Source of the DNA: a virus
Direction: 5' to 3' (one strand)
DNA: 43,341 bases
IMG/VR virus record: IMGVR_UViG_3300031231_000005
Coordinates: 1 to 43,341 of that record
Made by a program: the position numbers and the translations under genes. The notes under the pieces were generated by a model. The model ran no database searches, was not told the origin of the DNA, and saw only the letters and a program-made list of their open reading frames with translations. Numbering within the stretch: position 1 is the first letter of the stretch; each line of letters begins with the position of its first letter. Shown here in pieces: positions 24,116 through 31,693 of this stretch.

Positions 24116-24669
24116 CGCCCCTCCGGGAACGATGCGAGTACAGTGCACGATGTGGTCAGACGGGCCACTACTTCGACAACGGGCAGGCCATCAGATGCGA
24201 CTGCTTGAACCTAGAAATGAACAAGCGGCGATTGGGTCCGATGTTCACCGAGAAGGTCAAAGAGAAGACGTCGTTGAGCCAAATGGAAAGCTCCGACGCA
24301 GTACTGACAGGGACACTGGAAGGAATTAGATCGCACGCGGGCCGAGTTCTGCTGGATAGAGCGGACAGACACGGCCAGTGGATAACGATCGACGCCTACA
24401 GACTGATAGACATCTTCCTGAAACAGGACACCGAGTTCGAGACCCAAGCGGCGATCGCCGACACCGAGCTACTCATCATATTACTGGGCTTCGGCGACCC
24501 AAGGAACAGGTACTTACCGGAGCTCATATGCCAAGTCTTGGCGAGGCGAGAGCTGATAAGAATGCCAACTTGGGTAGTGATGGGGATTCCACTAGAGATC
24601 GTACCGACCAAATACAATACAGAAGTCTTCGAGCGCTTGAGCCGGATGAAGAGAGTCTCAGTTAAATGA
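24112..24669 (+). CDS. Possible helicase loader-like protein (degenerate DnaC/AAA-type)
   Basis: 185 residues. Four cysteines near the N-terminus (residues 8, 14, 29 and 31) may bind zinc. The back half (TELLIILLGFGDPRN, then YLPELICQVLARRELIRMPT and WVVMGIPLEIV) follows the layout of the DnaC-type ATPase end: hydrophobic Walker B-like strand, helix with R, then a strand before a small lid. No Walker A is visible, so it would not hydrolyse ATP alone. It lies just before the DnaB-like helicase (ATGA overlap), the usual place for a loader. The call is an inference from weak pattern and context. Confidence 0.42.
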   Translation: MTPLRERCEYSARCGQTGHYFDNGQAIRCDCLNLEMNKRRLGPMFTEKVKEKTSLSQMESSDAVLTGTLEGIRSHAGRVLLDRADRHGQWITIDAYRLIDIFLKQDTEFETQAAIADTELLIILLGFGDPRNRYLPELICQVLARRELIRMPTWVVMGIPLEIVPTKYNTEVFERLSRMKRVSVK

Positions 24670-26114
24670 GAAAGATACTCCGGTCCATGATGTGGACAAA
24701 CTCGACTCAGAAGGATGACACGGCCAACAACTATAAAGTGATTCAGAGAGATCGACTCCTGAACACGTCGACTTCCGAAGGGAAGGCGATAGACTTCATC
24801 CTCGACTTCTACCAAAGAAACAGTGAGCCGCCACAAGCCCAAGCCCTGTTTGACTTCTTTGAGGCTGCCAACGACGCTGAAGGCCTCGTGCTGTACGAGG
24901 AATTAATACTAGAGACCCCGTACTTCGGCGGTACCTTCGTAGACCTCTTCGACATAGAGGTAGAGACACAAGCCTCCGAAGATTTCACCCGCAAGGCCAA
25001 ACTAGCAATCAAGATTGCGACCACAGGCGCGGAGATCACAAAAGGCAACACTGTCAAAGGGGTGAACGAAGCCGTAGCCTACGCATTCAGCGAGCTAAGG
25101 CCAGTGCCTTCGACAAACAAGAACGCAATCCCAGCGAGCATGAAGAAGGCTGGAGATCAACTAGGTGACCTCTACGAAGAACGGAAGAACGCGCCACACG
25201 AGAGCTACGGGGTAATGACGGGCTACGGTCTGTTCGACTCGGCTTGGCACGGGTTGAAAAGGAAGCAATTCACCCTGTTGGGAGGCTTCGGCGGCCACCT
25301 TAAGTCTACCTTGATGATGAACATCTGCCTGAACGGAGTGGTGGACGGCGGCTGGAACCACCACGTCTTCACCTCAGAAATGCCCGCCGACGACCTGAAG
25401 ATGATGATGATCGCCATCCACAGTGGTCACCCTCAATTCGGTGGCGTGGGACGACCACTATCGGCCTCAAGGCTACTGCTGGGAGCTTTGAACCAGCAAG
25501 AAGAGGACTTCTTCAAGTTGGTAAAGGACGACCTAACCAACAACCCAACCTACGGCAACCTAGTAATAGTGGACTCCGCGGACTTCTCAAACTCAGGCTC
25601 TATAATGCAGAGAGTGACGAGAGATGACGCTGACGAGGAAATCGACTCACTTTGGGTGGATTATATCACCAGATTGCCACTAGACGCTAAGTATCGAGGT
25701 ATGGAGATCACAGCCGCCCGGAACGAGACCATCGCTGACTGGAAGAGATTTGCGATGGGTTTCAAGGGCAGAGGATTGGCCGTAAGTAGCCCCTTCCAGA
25801 TCAACCGGGAAGGTTACAAGAAGGCCAAGGTCAACGAAGGGCGGATGGACAAGACTGCCTTTGGTCAGTACAACGCCGCGGAGAAGGAAGCCGACAACAT
25901 GGCCTACATCTTCTACGACCAAGACGAAGCCGCGACCTCAGAACCCAAAGTGGGTCTAGCCAAAGCCCGCTACGGAGCTATGAACTACGACCCAGTCAAT
26001 GTGTTCATCGAGCCGGATTGTCGACGCATCTACGACCTGACTGCAGGAATGAACGCAGGAACAGGCTACGCCCCAACTGGAGGTGGCGACGGGATTCAGG
26101 ATGTCACCCTGTGA
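24666..26114 (+). CDS. DnaB-like replicative helicase
   Basis: 482 residues. The RecA-like core starts near residue 185 with YGVMTGYGLFDSAWHGLKRK, followed by FTLLGGFGGHLKSTLMMNI (Walker A region, about 201-219), HHVFTSEMPADDLKMMMIAI (about 235-254), SLWVDYITRLPLD (Walker B) and GLAVSSPFQINREGYKKA. The end FGQYNAAEKEADNMAYIFYD is typical of DnaB-family helicases. The P-loop reads G-H-L-K-S-T, with Leu where the usual Gly precedes Lys. It unwinds DNA at the fork as a ring, and the surrounding loader-like, primase-like and polymerase genes fit a replisome operon. Confidence 0.8.
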   Translation: MRKILRSMMWTNSTQKDDTANNYKVIQRDRLLNTSTSEGKAIDFILDFYQRNSEPPQAQALFDFFEAANDAEGLVLYEELILETPYFGGTFVDLFDIEVETQASEDFTRKAKLAIKIATTGAEITKGNTVKGVNEAVAYAFSELRPVPSTNKNAIPASMKKAGDQLGDLYEERKNAPHESYGVMTGYGLFDSAWHGLKRKQFTLLGGFGGHLKSTLMMNICLNGVVDGGWNHHVFTSEMPADDLKMMMIAIHSGHPQFGGVGRPLSASRLLLGALNQQEEDFFKLVKDDLTNNPTYGNLVIVDSADFSNSGSIMQRVTRDDADEEIDSLWVDYITRLPLDAKYRGMEITAARNETIADWKRFAMGFKGRGLAVSSPFQINREGYKKAKVNEGRMDKTAFGQYNAAEKEADNMAYIFYDQDEAATSEPKVGLAKARYGAMNYDPVNVFIEPDCRRIYDLTAGMNAGTGYAPTGGGDGIQDVTL

Positions 26115-26704
26115 CACCTAGGCAGGTTCTAGACCTCCTTAAAATAGACTACATGGAGCGTCCGAACCGGCTTGCCTTCTGCTGCCCGTTCCACGACGAC
26201 ACTGAACCATCAACAGGATTCTACGAAGACACGGAACTATGTTACTGTTTCTCTTGCGACCACACACTCGACCCCATTAGCTTCTACGCCAAATACCAAG
26301 GCATAAAGTATGGGGAAGCACGACGCGACCTGGAAAAGCGCTTTGGTGAGCGAAAGTTCCGGGACGACAAAGGGAACAAGCTAAAGAACGACAAAGGTAG
26401 GTTGACAGTGGAGCGGGCCCTGAACATGGCTCGTCGAGCCTTGAGCATGCAGACCTTCGCCGAATTGGGTGAGTTAGCGGACCGCGTACTCCTGCTTCAT
26501 GAGAGAGGTAATCGACTAGACTCCGACCTTGACACGGACCTCGAAATGTGGTATAATAGTGTTGAGGAGGCGACCAATGCAGCCATCAACTTATCGTCTA
26601 TTGCCGACCGAACACCAACAGTTGGTTCTTATGACCGGCTCAAAGAAAGGTTGGCAGACCTATCTGGGCCTGGACGATCGGACGGCGAGATCGATCTGGA
26701 CTGA
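26111..26704 (+). CDS. CHC2-type zinc-finger primase-like protein without a catalytic domain
   Basis: 197 residues from GTG 26111, which overlaps the helicase stop (GTGA); a longer reading from 26018 would run inside the helicase gene. The front is a clear CHC2 primase zinc finger: CPFHDD with C25 and H28, then CYCFSC with C46 and C49, followed by DPISFYAKYQGIKYGEARRD. The rest is charged and helical with no TOPRIM or polymerase motif. DnaG-type primases have the catalytic TOPRIM domain after the finger, so this is either one part of a split primase or a DNA-binding accessory. Its last 128 bases overlap the next gene out of frame. Confidence 0.68.
   Translation: MTPRQVLDLLKIDYMERPNRLAFCCPFHDDTEPSTGFYEDTELCYCFSCDHTLDPISFYAKYQGIKYGEARRDLEKRFGERKFRDDKGNKLKNDKGRLTVERALNMARRALSMQTFAELGELADRVLLLHERGNRLDSDLDTDLEMWYNSVEEATNAAINLSSIADRTPTVGSYDRLKERLADLSGPGRSDGEIDLD
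26529..26557 (+). promoter_or_regulatory. Consensus extended -10 sigma70 promoter inside the primase-like gene
   Basis: TTGACA (26529-26534), a 17-base spacer and TATAAT (26552-26557) match the bacterial housekeeping consensus at all twelve positions. TG at 26549-26550 adds an extended -10. Transcription should begin near 26564, only about 13 bases before ATG 26577, so the strong ribosome site GAGGAGG (26564-26570) would lie at the very 5' end of the message. Confidence 0.9.
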
Positions 26705-27416
26705 ACTAAATCTCAAGGCACCAGCTGCGTACGTTCGAGACCTAGAGGTCGAGAGGCTGAGCGCGAAGGTGCTAGCCCTTGGCCACAAGAAGGCAGCCGA
26801 ACACTACGGACTGTCAGAGTCGGGCTTGAAGTCCATCCTGAAGGAACGCTACTTGACGGACCACCCAAAGAAGGATGGTTATGACAAGCAGACTTTGACC
26901 GATAGACTGGCTTATTATAAATCAGTCCGGTTCATGGCCCGAATGGAAAACACGACCGAGAGTTGGATCCGAGAGGAAGCCAAGCGCCTGGACGTGGACG
27001 CCAAGCTGCTGATAGACTACAGCCAGGGAAACAACTCCAACGCCAAAGGTCGACGAGCGGAGCAGGACTGGACCAAGATGCGAGGTGTAGCAACCTTAAA
27101 CGACCTTAACCTGTCAGAAGGGTCGCAAGCACCGTACGACTTCGACGACCAGCACCTAGGCAGGATCAACGTTAAGTCGTCACGGCAATACAAGTATAAG
27201 GCTTCGACGAGGAAGGCCTCGCCGCACTTCTGGAAAGCCAGCTTGAACGCGGCGGAGAAGTGCGATAACCTGGTTATACTCTGCTACGACGACAAGATGG
27301 AAATCCTGTTAGGAATCCACGTCCTGCCGTCAGCCGCAGCAATAGAACTGGGTACACGCACAGTGACCCTCTTGCACGAGCAACTGGAACCCCCGCACAA
27401 ATGGAATATTTCCTAG
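26577..27416 (+). CDS. HTH-containing protein with a PD-(D/E)XK nuclease-like C-terminus
   Basis: 279 residues from ATG 26577, chosen for the GAGGAGG six bases upstream. The N-terminal half carries helix-turn-helix-like segments: TGSKKGWQTYLGLDDRTARS (about 20-39) and LGHKKAAEHYGLSESGLKSI (about 68-87). The C-terminal half fits a PD-(D/E)XK restriction-like fold: GRRAEQ (E162), PYDFD (D188) and GRINVKSS (K200), then LVILCYDDKMEILLGIHVLP (232-251). It would be a DNA-binding nuclease, perhaps for junctions, recombination or host DNA. It has its own promoter and overlaps the upstream gene by 128 bases and the polymerase start by 16. It is not a family I can name. Confidence 0.62.
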   Translation: MQPSTYRLLPTEHQQLVLMTGSKKGWQTYLGLDDRTARSIWTELNLKAPAAYVRDLEVERLSAKVLALGHKKAAEHYGLSESGLKSILKERYLTDHPKKDGYDKQTLTDRLAYYKSVRFMARMENTTESWIREEAKRLDVDAKLLIDYSQGNNSNAKGRRAEQDWTKMRGVATLNDLNLSEGSQAPYDFDDQHLGRINVKSSRQYKYKASTRKASPHFWKASLNAAEKCDNLVILCYDDKMEILLGIHVLPSAAAIELGTRTVTLLHEQLEPPHKWNIS

Positions 27417-29605
27417 CGCAGACCCTGGAGGACCTGACATACTACCTCCAGACTTACAAGGATTCCATACCACAGAAGGTCTTCGCCCACGACACGGAAA
27501 CTAACTCGCTGAACACGAGGAAGGCCCAATTGGTGGGCTTCTCGGTGAGCCTGAAACCGGGCACAGCGATCTACGTACCAACAGCCCATAAGCTAGGTAC
27601 CAACGTACCGGCCAACGCGGCTATGAAGATACTGCACGATTTTGCAGTGGCCGAAGGGCTGCAAGCCCTCTACTACAACGCCAAATACGACCGGAACGTG
27701 ATACAGGGCAACACCAAGCTCGTATTCAACAGCTTCCTGGATGTGATGGAGCTGGTCTACTTAGACAACCCGGACCGGAAGGTCAAAGGCTTGAAGACGG
27801 TAGCCTTGCAGGACTGCGCCTTCGAAATGACCAAGTTCGAGGACCTATTCACCGAGGAAGAGAAAAAGAAGAAGATCCTCGACATCAGCACTAAATCACC
27901 GCAACGCTGCACAGAATACGGCTGCGCTGACGCCGACGGTACGCTGAGAGTCTATCTGAGCAAGCTAGACGTCCTTGAGGACCAAGCCTTCGCGATCAAG
28001 GTGGACACTCCCCTAGTGGACGTGATCAGGAAGATCGAACACAATGGAGGCTCAGAACTAAACGAGGAATACTTAGACGAGCAGATCCACTTGCTGGAAA
28101 TACGAGCGGAAGCCCTGCGAGAGCAGATATTCCGCATGGTTGGCAGCCGGTTCGAATTGAACAGCCCAAAGCAACTGGGTGAGGCCCTGTTTAACCGAAT
28201 GGGCATCCCCAGCCCAGGCATGACGAAGGGGAAGAATCCCATCCACTCGACGAAAGAAGAGGTGCTGGAGAGGCTGAGCCCCAGCTACCCCATCGTCGAG
28301 TACATCATCGCTTACAGGAAGTTGACCAAAGCCAAAAGCTCCTACTTCGAGAAGCTCAAAAGAGTCAAGGAACTGGGCATACCCATCCGGTTCCAGTTCA
28401 ACATCTACTCAGCGCCAACATTCAGATTCGCGGCCCCCGGCGGATCACCAGAAAAGGATGGTGGGACCGGCGTCAATATCCAAGCAGTCTCGAACGGCGA
28501 GGCGCGGAACATGATGGCCGTCGACCTAACACTAAAGGACGACGCCGACGGTTACCTTAAAGGCCTGGACGACGAGCTACTGGTCGACCTGGAAATGGAT
28601 GACCTGAAAGACGGTCAATTCGACTATGACTTGAAATCACTTCCTTGGGTGTTCTCGCACGAAGACGACCCAGACAGACTACTATGCGTAAGGGAAACCT
28701 GCAAAGGATGCCCAGCGGACTGTAAGACGAATGGGATTGACCTCACGAGGCGAGTACACAAGGGTATCCAAACAGTCCCCTCAGTGAGGCAAGCCTTTAG
28801 AGCCCCGGAAGGCTACACCATCTTGTCCTTCGACTATGACAGGCAAGAACTAGTTATCGGAGCCAACCTTTCCGGAGAGCCGAAGTGGTTGACTGCACTG
28901 AAAAACAACGTCGACTTGCACGTCGTTTCAGCCTCAGGAGCCTTTGGGCAATCCTTTGAGCAGCTGAAGGCCATGGAGACTACGAACAAATCGGAATACA
29001 CCCGACGCCGCGGTATCGGCAAGACCCTTAACTTCGCGGTCTTCTATGGAGCGACGGGCTACACCCTAGCCAACAAGGCTAACATTCCCATAGCTCAGGG
29101 CGAACGGATCTACGAAGACTTCAAGAATGCCCACCCAACACTGTTTACGTGGATCAACAAATGCCACGTGTTCAGTAGGAAGAGCGGCTACACGACGACC
29201 TACTTCGGCCGGAAGCGTTGGCTGAAGGAATTTTACGAGATGAACGGTGGCAACGACCGGAAATGGCGTGCCTTTGCGGACCGATCAGCAGTTAACACAG
29301 CCATTCAAGGCACAGCCGCCGAGGTCACGCGGATCGCCATGATCAAGACCGACGCACGCTTGAAGAAAGAAGGTGTGCCTCCCTCAGACTGTAAATTCTT
29401 CATCCAGCTCCACGACGACCTGAGCTTCATCGTCCGGAACGAGGTCCTCCACACAGTGGCCCCCATGATCAAAGAGAGTATGGAGTTTCACGTGAAAAAC
29501 TGGCAAGTTCAACTATCAGTCGGATGTAAGGTCGGACGCGTGTGGGGTCTCCAAAAGGAAATCAAAGACCTTGCCACCCTGGAAGGCTTTAAGGCAGCAG
29601 CATGA
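27401..29605 (+). CDS. DNA polymerase, family A (PolA-like) with 3'-5' exonuclease
   Basis: 734 residues. Exonuclease: DTET (D31, E33), YNAKYDRNVI (about 91-100) and an EYGCADADGTLRVY segment carrying the last acid. Polymerase motif A is SFDYDRQEL (D478), motif B is RRRGIGKTLNFAVFYG (K541, F545, Y549), and motif C is QLHDDLSF (H671, D672). The motif B Phe is as in E. coli Pol I rather than the Tyr of T7. Between thumb and motif A lies an unusual cysteine cluster C429, C434, C437, C441 that may bind zinc or an iron-sulfur centre. There is no 5'-3' nuclease domain, as in T7-type replicative polymerases. This is the likely genome replicase. Confidence 0.92.
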   Translation: MEYFLAQTLEDLTYYLQTYKDSIPQKVFAHDTETNSLNTRKAQLVGFSVSLKPGTAIYVPTAHKLGTNVPANAAMKILHDFAVAEGLQALYYNAKYDRNVIQGNTKLVFNSFLDVMELVYLDNPDRKVKGLKTVALQDCAFEMTKFEDLFTEEEKKKKILDISTKSPQRCTEYGCADADGTLRVYLSKLDVLEDQAFAIKVDTPLVDVIRKIEHNGGSELNEEYLDEQIHLLEIRAEALREQIFRMVGSRFELNSPKQLGEALFNRMGIPSPGMTKGKNPIHSTKEEVLERLSPSYPIVEYIIAYRKLTKAKSSYFEKLKRVKELGIPIRFQFNIYSAPTFRFAAPGGSPEKDGGTGVNIQAVSNGEARNMMAVDLTLKDDADGYLKGLDDELLVDLEMDDLKDGQFDYDLKSLPWVFSHEDDPDRLLCVRETCKGCPADCKTNGIDLTRRVHKGIQTVPSVRQAFRAPEGYTILSFDYDRQELVIGANLSGEPKWLTALKNNVDLHVVSASGAFGQSFEQLKAMETTNKSEYTRRRGIGKTLNFAVFYGATGYTLANKANIPIAQGERIYEDFKNAHPTLFTWINKCHVFSRKSGYTTTYFGRKRWLKEFYEMNGGNDRKWRAFADRSAVNTAIQGTAAEVTRIAMIKTDARLKKEGVPPSDCKFFIQLHDDLSFIVRNEVLHTVAPMIKESMEFHVKNWQVQLSVGCKVGRVWGLQKEIKDLATLEGFKAAA

Positions 29606-30474
29606 CAGTTCAACTGGGTGGCCACATCAAGATAGTCGATAGCCTGCGCCACCTGGTAATGGCCGGCCGTTCACTGGATTACACCGTCCTGCAAACCATG
29701 ATTGGTGATTCCCACGGCTACGACCCAATGGAAATCAGCGGCGCAGACGCAGCCGAACTGAAGAAGATGCTGTACGGAATGGAGCTCTACGTCCACTTAC
29801 CCTACACCATCAACCCTTGCGAAGGAGCAGCCCAACGAAGAGGCTTCTATGGTCGAAGCTACAAAAACTTCTGCCAAGCAGCCTCCCAGCTAGGGGCTAA
29901 GGGAGTGGTTATTCACCCGGGCTTCAAGAAGGAGCTGTCACGGACTGCAGCCCGAGATAACCTGATCAAATTCTTCGACAAGAACCACGAGGATGACTGG
30001 CACCTACAAGTTCTATTAGAGACCGACGCAGGCTCGAAGAATGGATCCAAGATTGGAGACACCGAGTTTATCGCAGAAGCGTTAGAGCTCCTAGATAACC
30101 ACGCTCACGCAATGTGCATAGACACAGTTCACCTGTACGCAAGGGGTTTGGACCTTTGGGACCCGACCCTGAGGAAGAATTATCTAGCGAAGTACAGCCA
30201 TCTGATCAAGCTGGTCCATCTGAACAGTCCAGACCCGGAAGTGACCTTGGGTTCCTTCTTGGATCGGCACAACACCTGCTTCGAAGACCGCCCGGATTGG
30301 GACCACGCCTCGCTGTTCGAAGACCTACAGCAATTTCCCATGATCTTGGAGCGCCGCTCTCTGGCTGTTCAAGAGAAGGACGCAAAGTTCATCCGGACCA
30401 TACTGGGAGACGAAGGCGCAATTAGAGGGCGCTACGCTAGAACCGACGCCCGGCTGGTTGAACGCAAAAAGTAA
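29602..30474 (+). CDS. nfo: Endonuclease IV-like AP endonuclease
   Basis: 290 residues, close to the usual length for endonuclease IV. All nine metal-binding positions of the family can be placed: H65 (VHLPY), H105 (VVIHPG), E140 (LLETDAG), D174 and H177 (CIDTVH), H206 (KLVHLNSP), D221 and H223 (LDRH) and E250 (MILERRS). The TIM-barrel enzyme cuts DNA at abasic sites with three zinc ions. It overlaps the polymerase stop (ATGA), so repair and synthesis are coupled. It may protect phage DNA or process modified or damaged bases. Confidence 0.88.
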   Translation: MTVQLGGHIKIVDSLRHLVMAGRSLDYTVLQTMIGDSHGYDPMEISGADAAELKKMLYGMELYVHLPYTINPCEGAAQRRGFYGRSYKNFCQAASQLGAKGVVIHPGFKKELSRTAARDNLIKFFDKNHEDDWHLQVLLETDAGSKNGSKIGDTEFIAEALELLDNHAHAMCIDTVHLYARGLDLWDPTLRKNYLAKYSHLIKLVHLNSPDPEVTLGSFLDRHNTCFEDRPDWDHASLFEDLQQFPMILERRSLAVQEKDAKFIRTILGDEGAIRGRYARTDARLVERKK

Positions 30475-30543
30475 GAGGTTCATCACCCGCCGTACTGCGT
30501 GTATGGAACGTCGAACCAACCCAACCGCTCACGGACAGCAAAG

Positions 30544-31692
30544 ATGGTAATGACGGTAGACGACTTTCGCACGCAACTTCGCGAGAGCACTGTAAAGTGC
30601 CAGATCTGCGGAGCTCGAGCACACGCCCTCACTAAGCACCTGAGGGAGAAGCACAACATGACCCCAGGAGCTTACCAGAGGAAGTACGACCGGGAGACTT
30701 ACCCGGAATCGAGACTCTTCAGCCCGGTCATGTCCGAACTCTTGAAGAATTTGGGACGTTCGCCAAGGGAAAGCGCTGAGTTTGAAGACCAACTCCCCAT
30801 GTACACTGACGTGGGTGGTCTGGCTGCCTCTATCAAGGAGATGGCGAAAGGCATGAAGCGCGGCCCTGCAACCGCAGGCGTTTACATCCCTTCCATCGAC
30901 AGCGAGTTCCACTTCCCAGATAAGGAAGCTGTCGCCCTGACTGCAGCCATGCGAGCCGGCATGAACGCGTATCTGCGCGGCCCGACTGGTTGCGGCAAGA
31001 CCGAACTGGTCAAGCAACTTCACGCCCAACTGGGCAAAACCATGCTGCGCGCGAACATGAACGGCGATGCGACCAGAGCCGCCATCGTTGGGGAAATGCA
31101 AGCCTCGCCCTCAAAAGGAACCTACTTCCACGAGGGAGCCCTGCCCATCGCGATGAGAGCGGGAGCCACCTTGCTGGTCGACGAAGTGGACTACGCCCCA
31201 CCTCACATTCTGGCTGTTTTTAACAGCGTGCTGGAAGGCAGCCGCCAACTCTTCGTGGAAGAGACCGCGGAAACCATCGTGGCCGCCCCGGGCTTTATGA
31301 TCATGACCACCGGAAACACAGCTGGTAAGGGCGACACCAACGGTAACTATACCGGGACCGAAGTCCTCAACACAGCCTTCTTGGACCGATTCCCGGTCTG
31401 CGTGGCCATGGACTATCTGGCCGCAGACATTGAACTGACCATGCTGAAGGACAGGAACCCGACGGCCGACGTCACGAAGGTGAAGCAACTGGTCAGTTTC
31501 GCGAACGAAGTGCGCGACTCCTTTAAGAAGGGGAACGTGTCGATCACCCTGTCTACCCGCAAGCTCATCGACATCTTGAACCTCTCAGTTATGCTGGGTA
31601 TGGACAGGAGCGTTGAGTTGGGCATCACCAACTGGCTCGATGAAGACGACTTCCAACTGGTGCACGGCTTGAAGACCCGAGTGGGGCTGTAA
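30544..31692 (+). CDS. CobS-like AAA+ ATPase with N-terminal Ros/MucR-type zinc finger
   Basis: 382 residues from ATG 30544 (GTG 30499 or ATG 30550 are alternatives; no strong ribosome site decides). N-terminal zinc finger: C19, C22, H32, H37, then NMTPGAYQRKYDRETYP, closely like the Ros/MucR finger of alphaproteobacteria. AAA+ core: GPTGCGKTE (Walker A), ATLLVDEVDY (Walker B), MIMTTGNTAGKGD (sensor 1) and AFLDRFPV (arginine finger region). This resembles the MoxR/CobS family. With the vWA gene next door it forms an AAA+/vWA pair as found in many phages. A role in remodelling a DNA-bound target is more likely than cobalamin synthesis. Confidence 0.8.
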   Translation: MVMTVDDFRTQLRESTVKCQICGARAHALTKHLREKHNMTPGAYQRKYDRETYPESRLFSPVMSELLKNLGRSPRESAEFEDQLPMYTDVGGLAASIKEMAKGMKRGPATAGVYIPSIDSEFHFPDKEAVALTAAMRAGMNAYLRGPTGCGKTELVKQLHAQLGKTMLRANMNGDATRAAIVGEMQASPSKGTYFHEGALPIAMRAGATLLVDEVDYAPPHILAVFNSVLEGSRQLFVEETAETIVAAPGFMIMTTGNTAGKGDTNGNYTGTEVLNTAFLDRFPVCVAMDYLAADIELTMLKDRNPTADVTKVKQLVSFANEVRDSFKKGNVSITLSTRKLIDILNLSVMLGMDRSVELGITNWLDEDDFQLVHGLKTRVGL

Positions 31693-31693
31693 C

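Noticed and set aside
26018-26110. Upstream extension of the primase-like gene
   Set aside because: It runs inside the DnaB-like gene in another frame and has an Arg/Asn-rich sequence. GTG 26111 overlapping the helicase stop is the better start.
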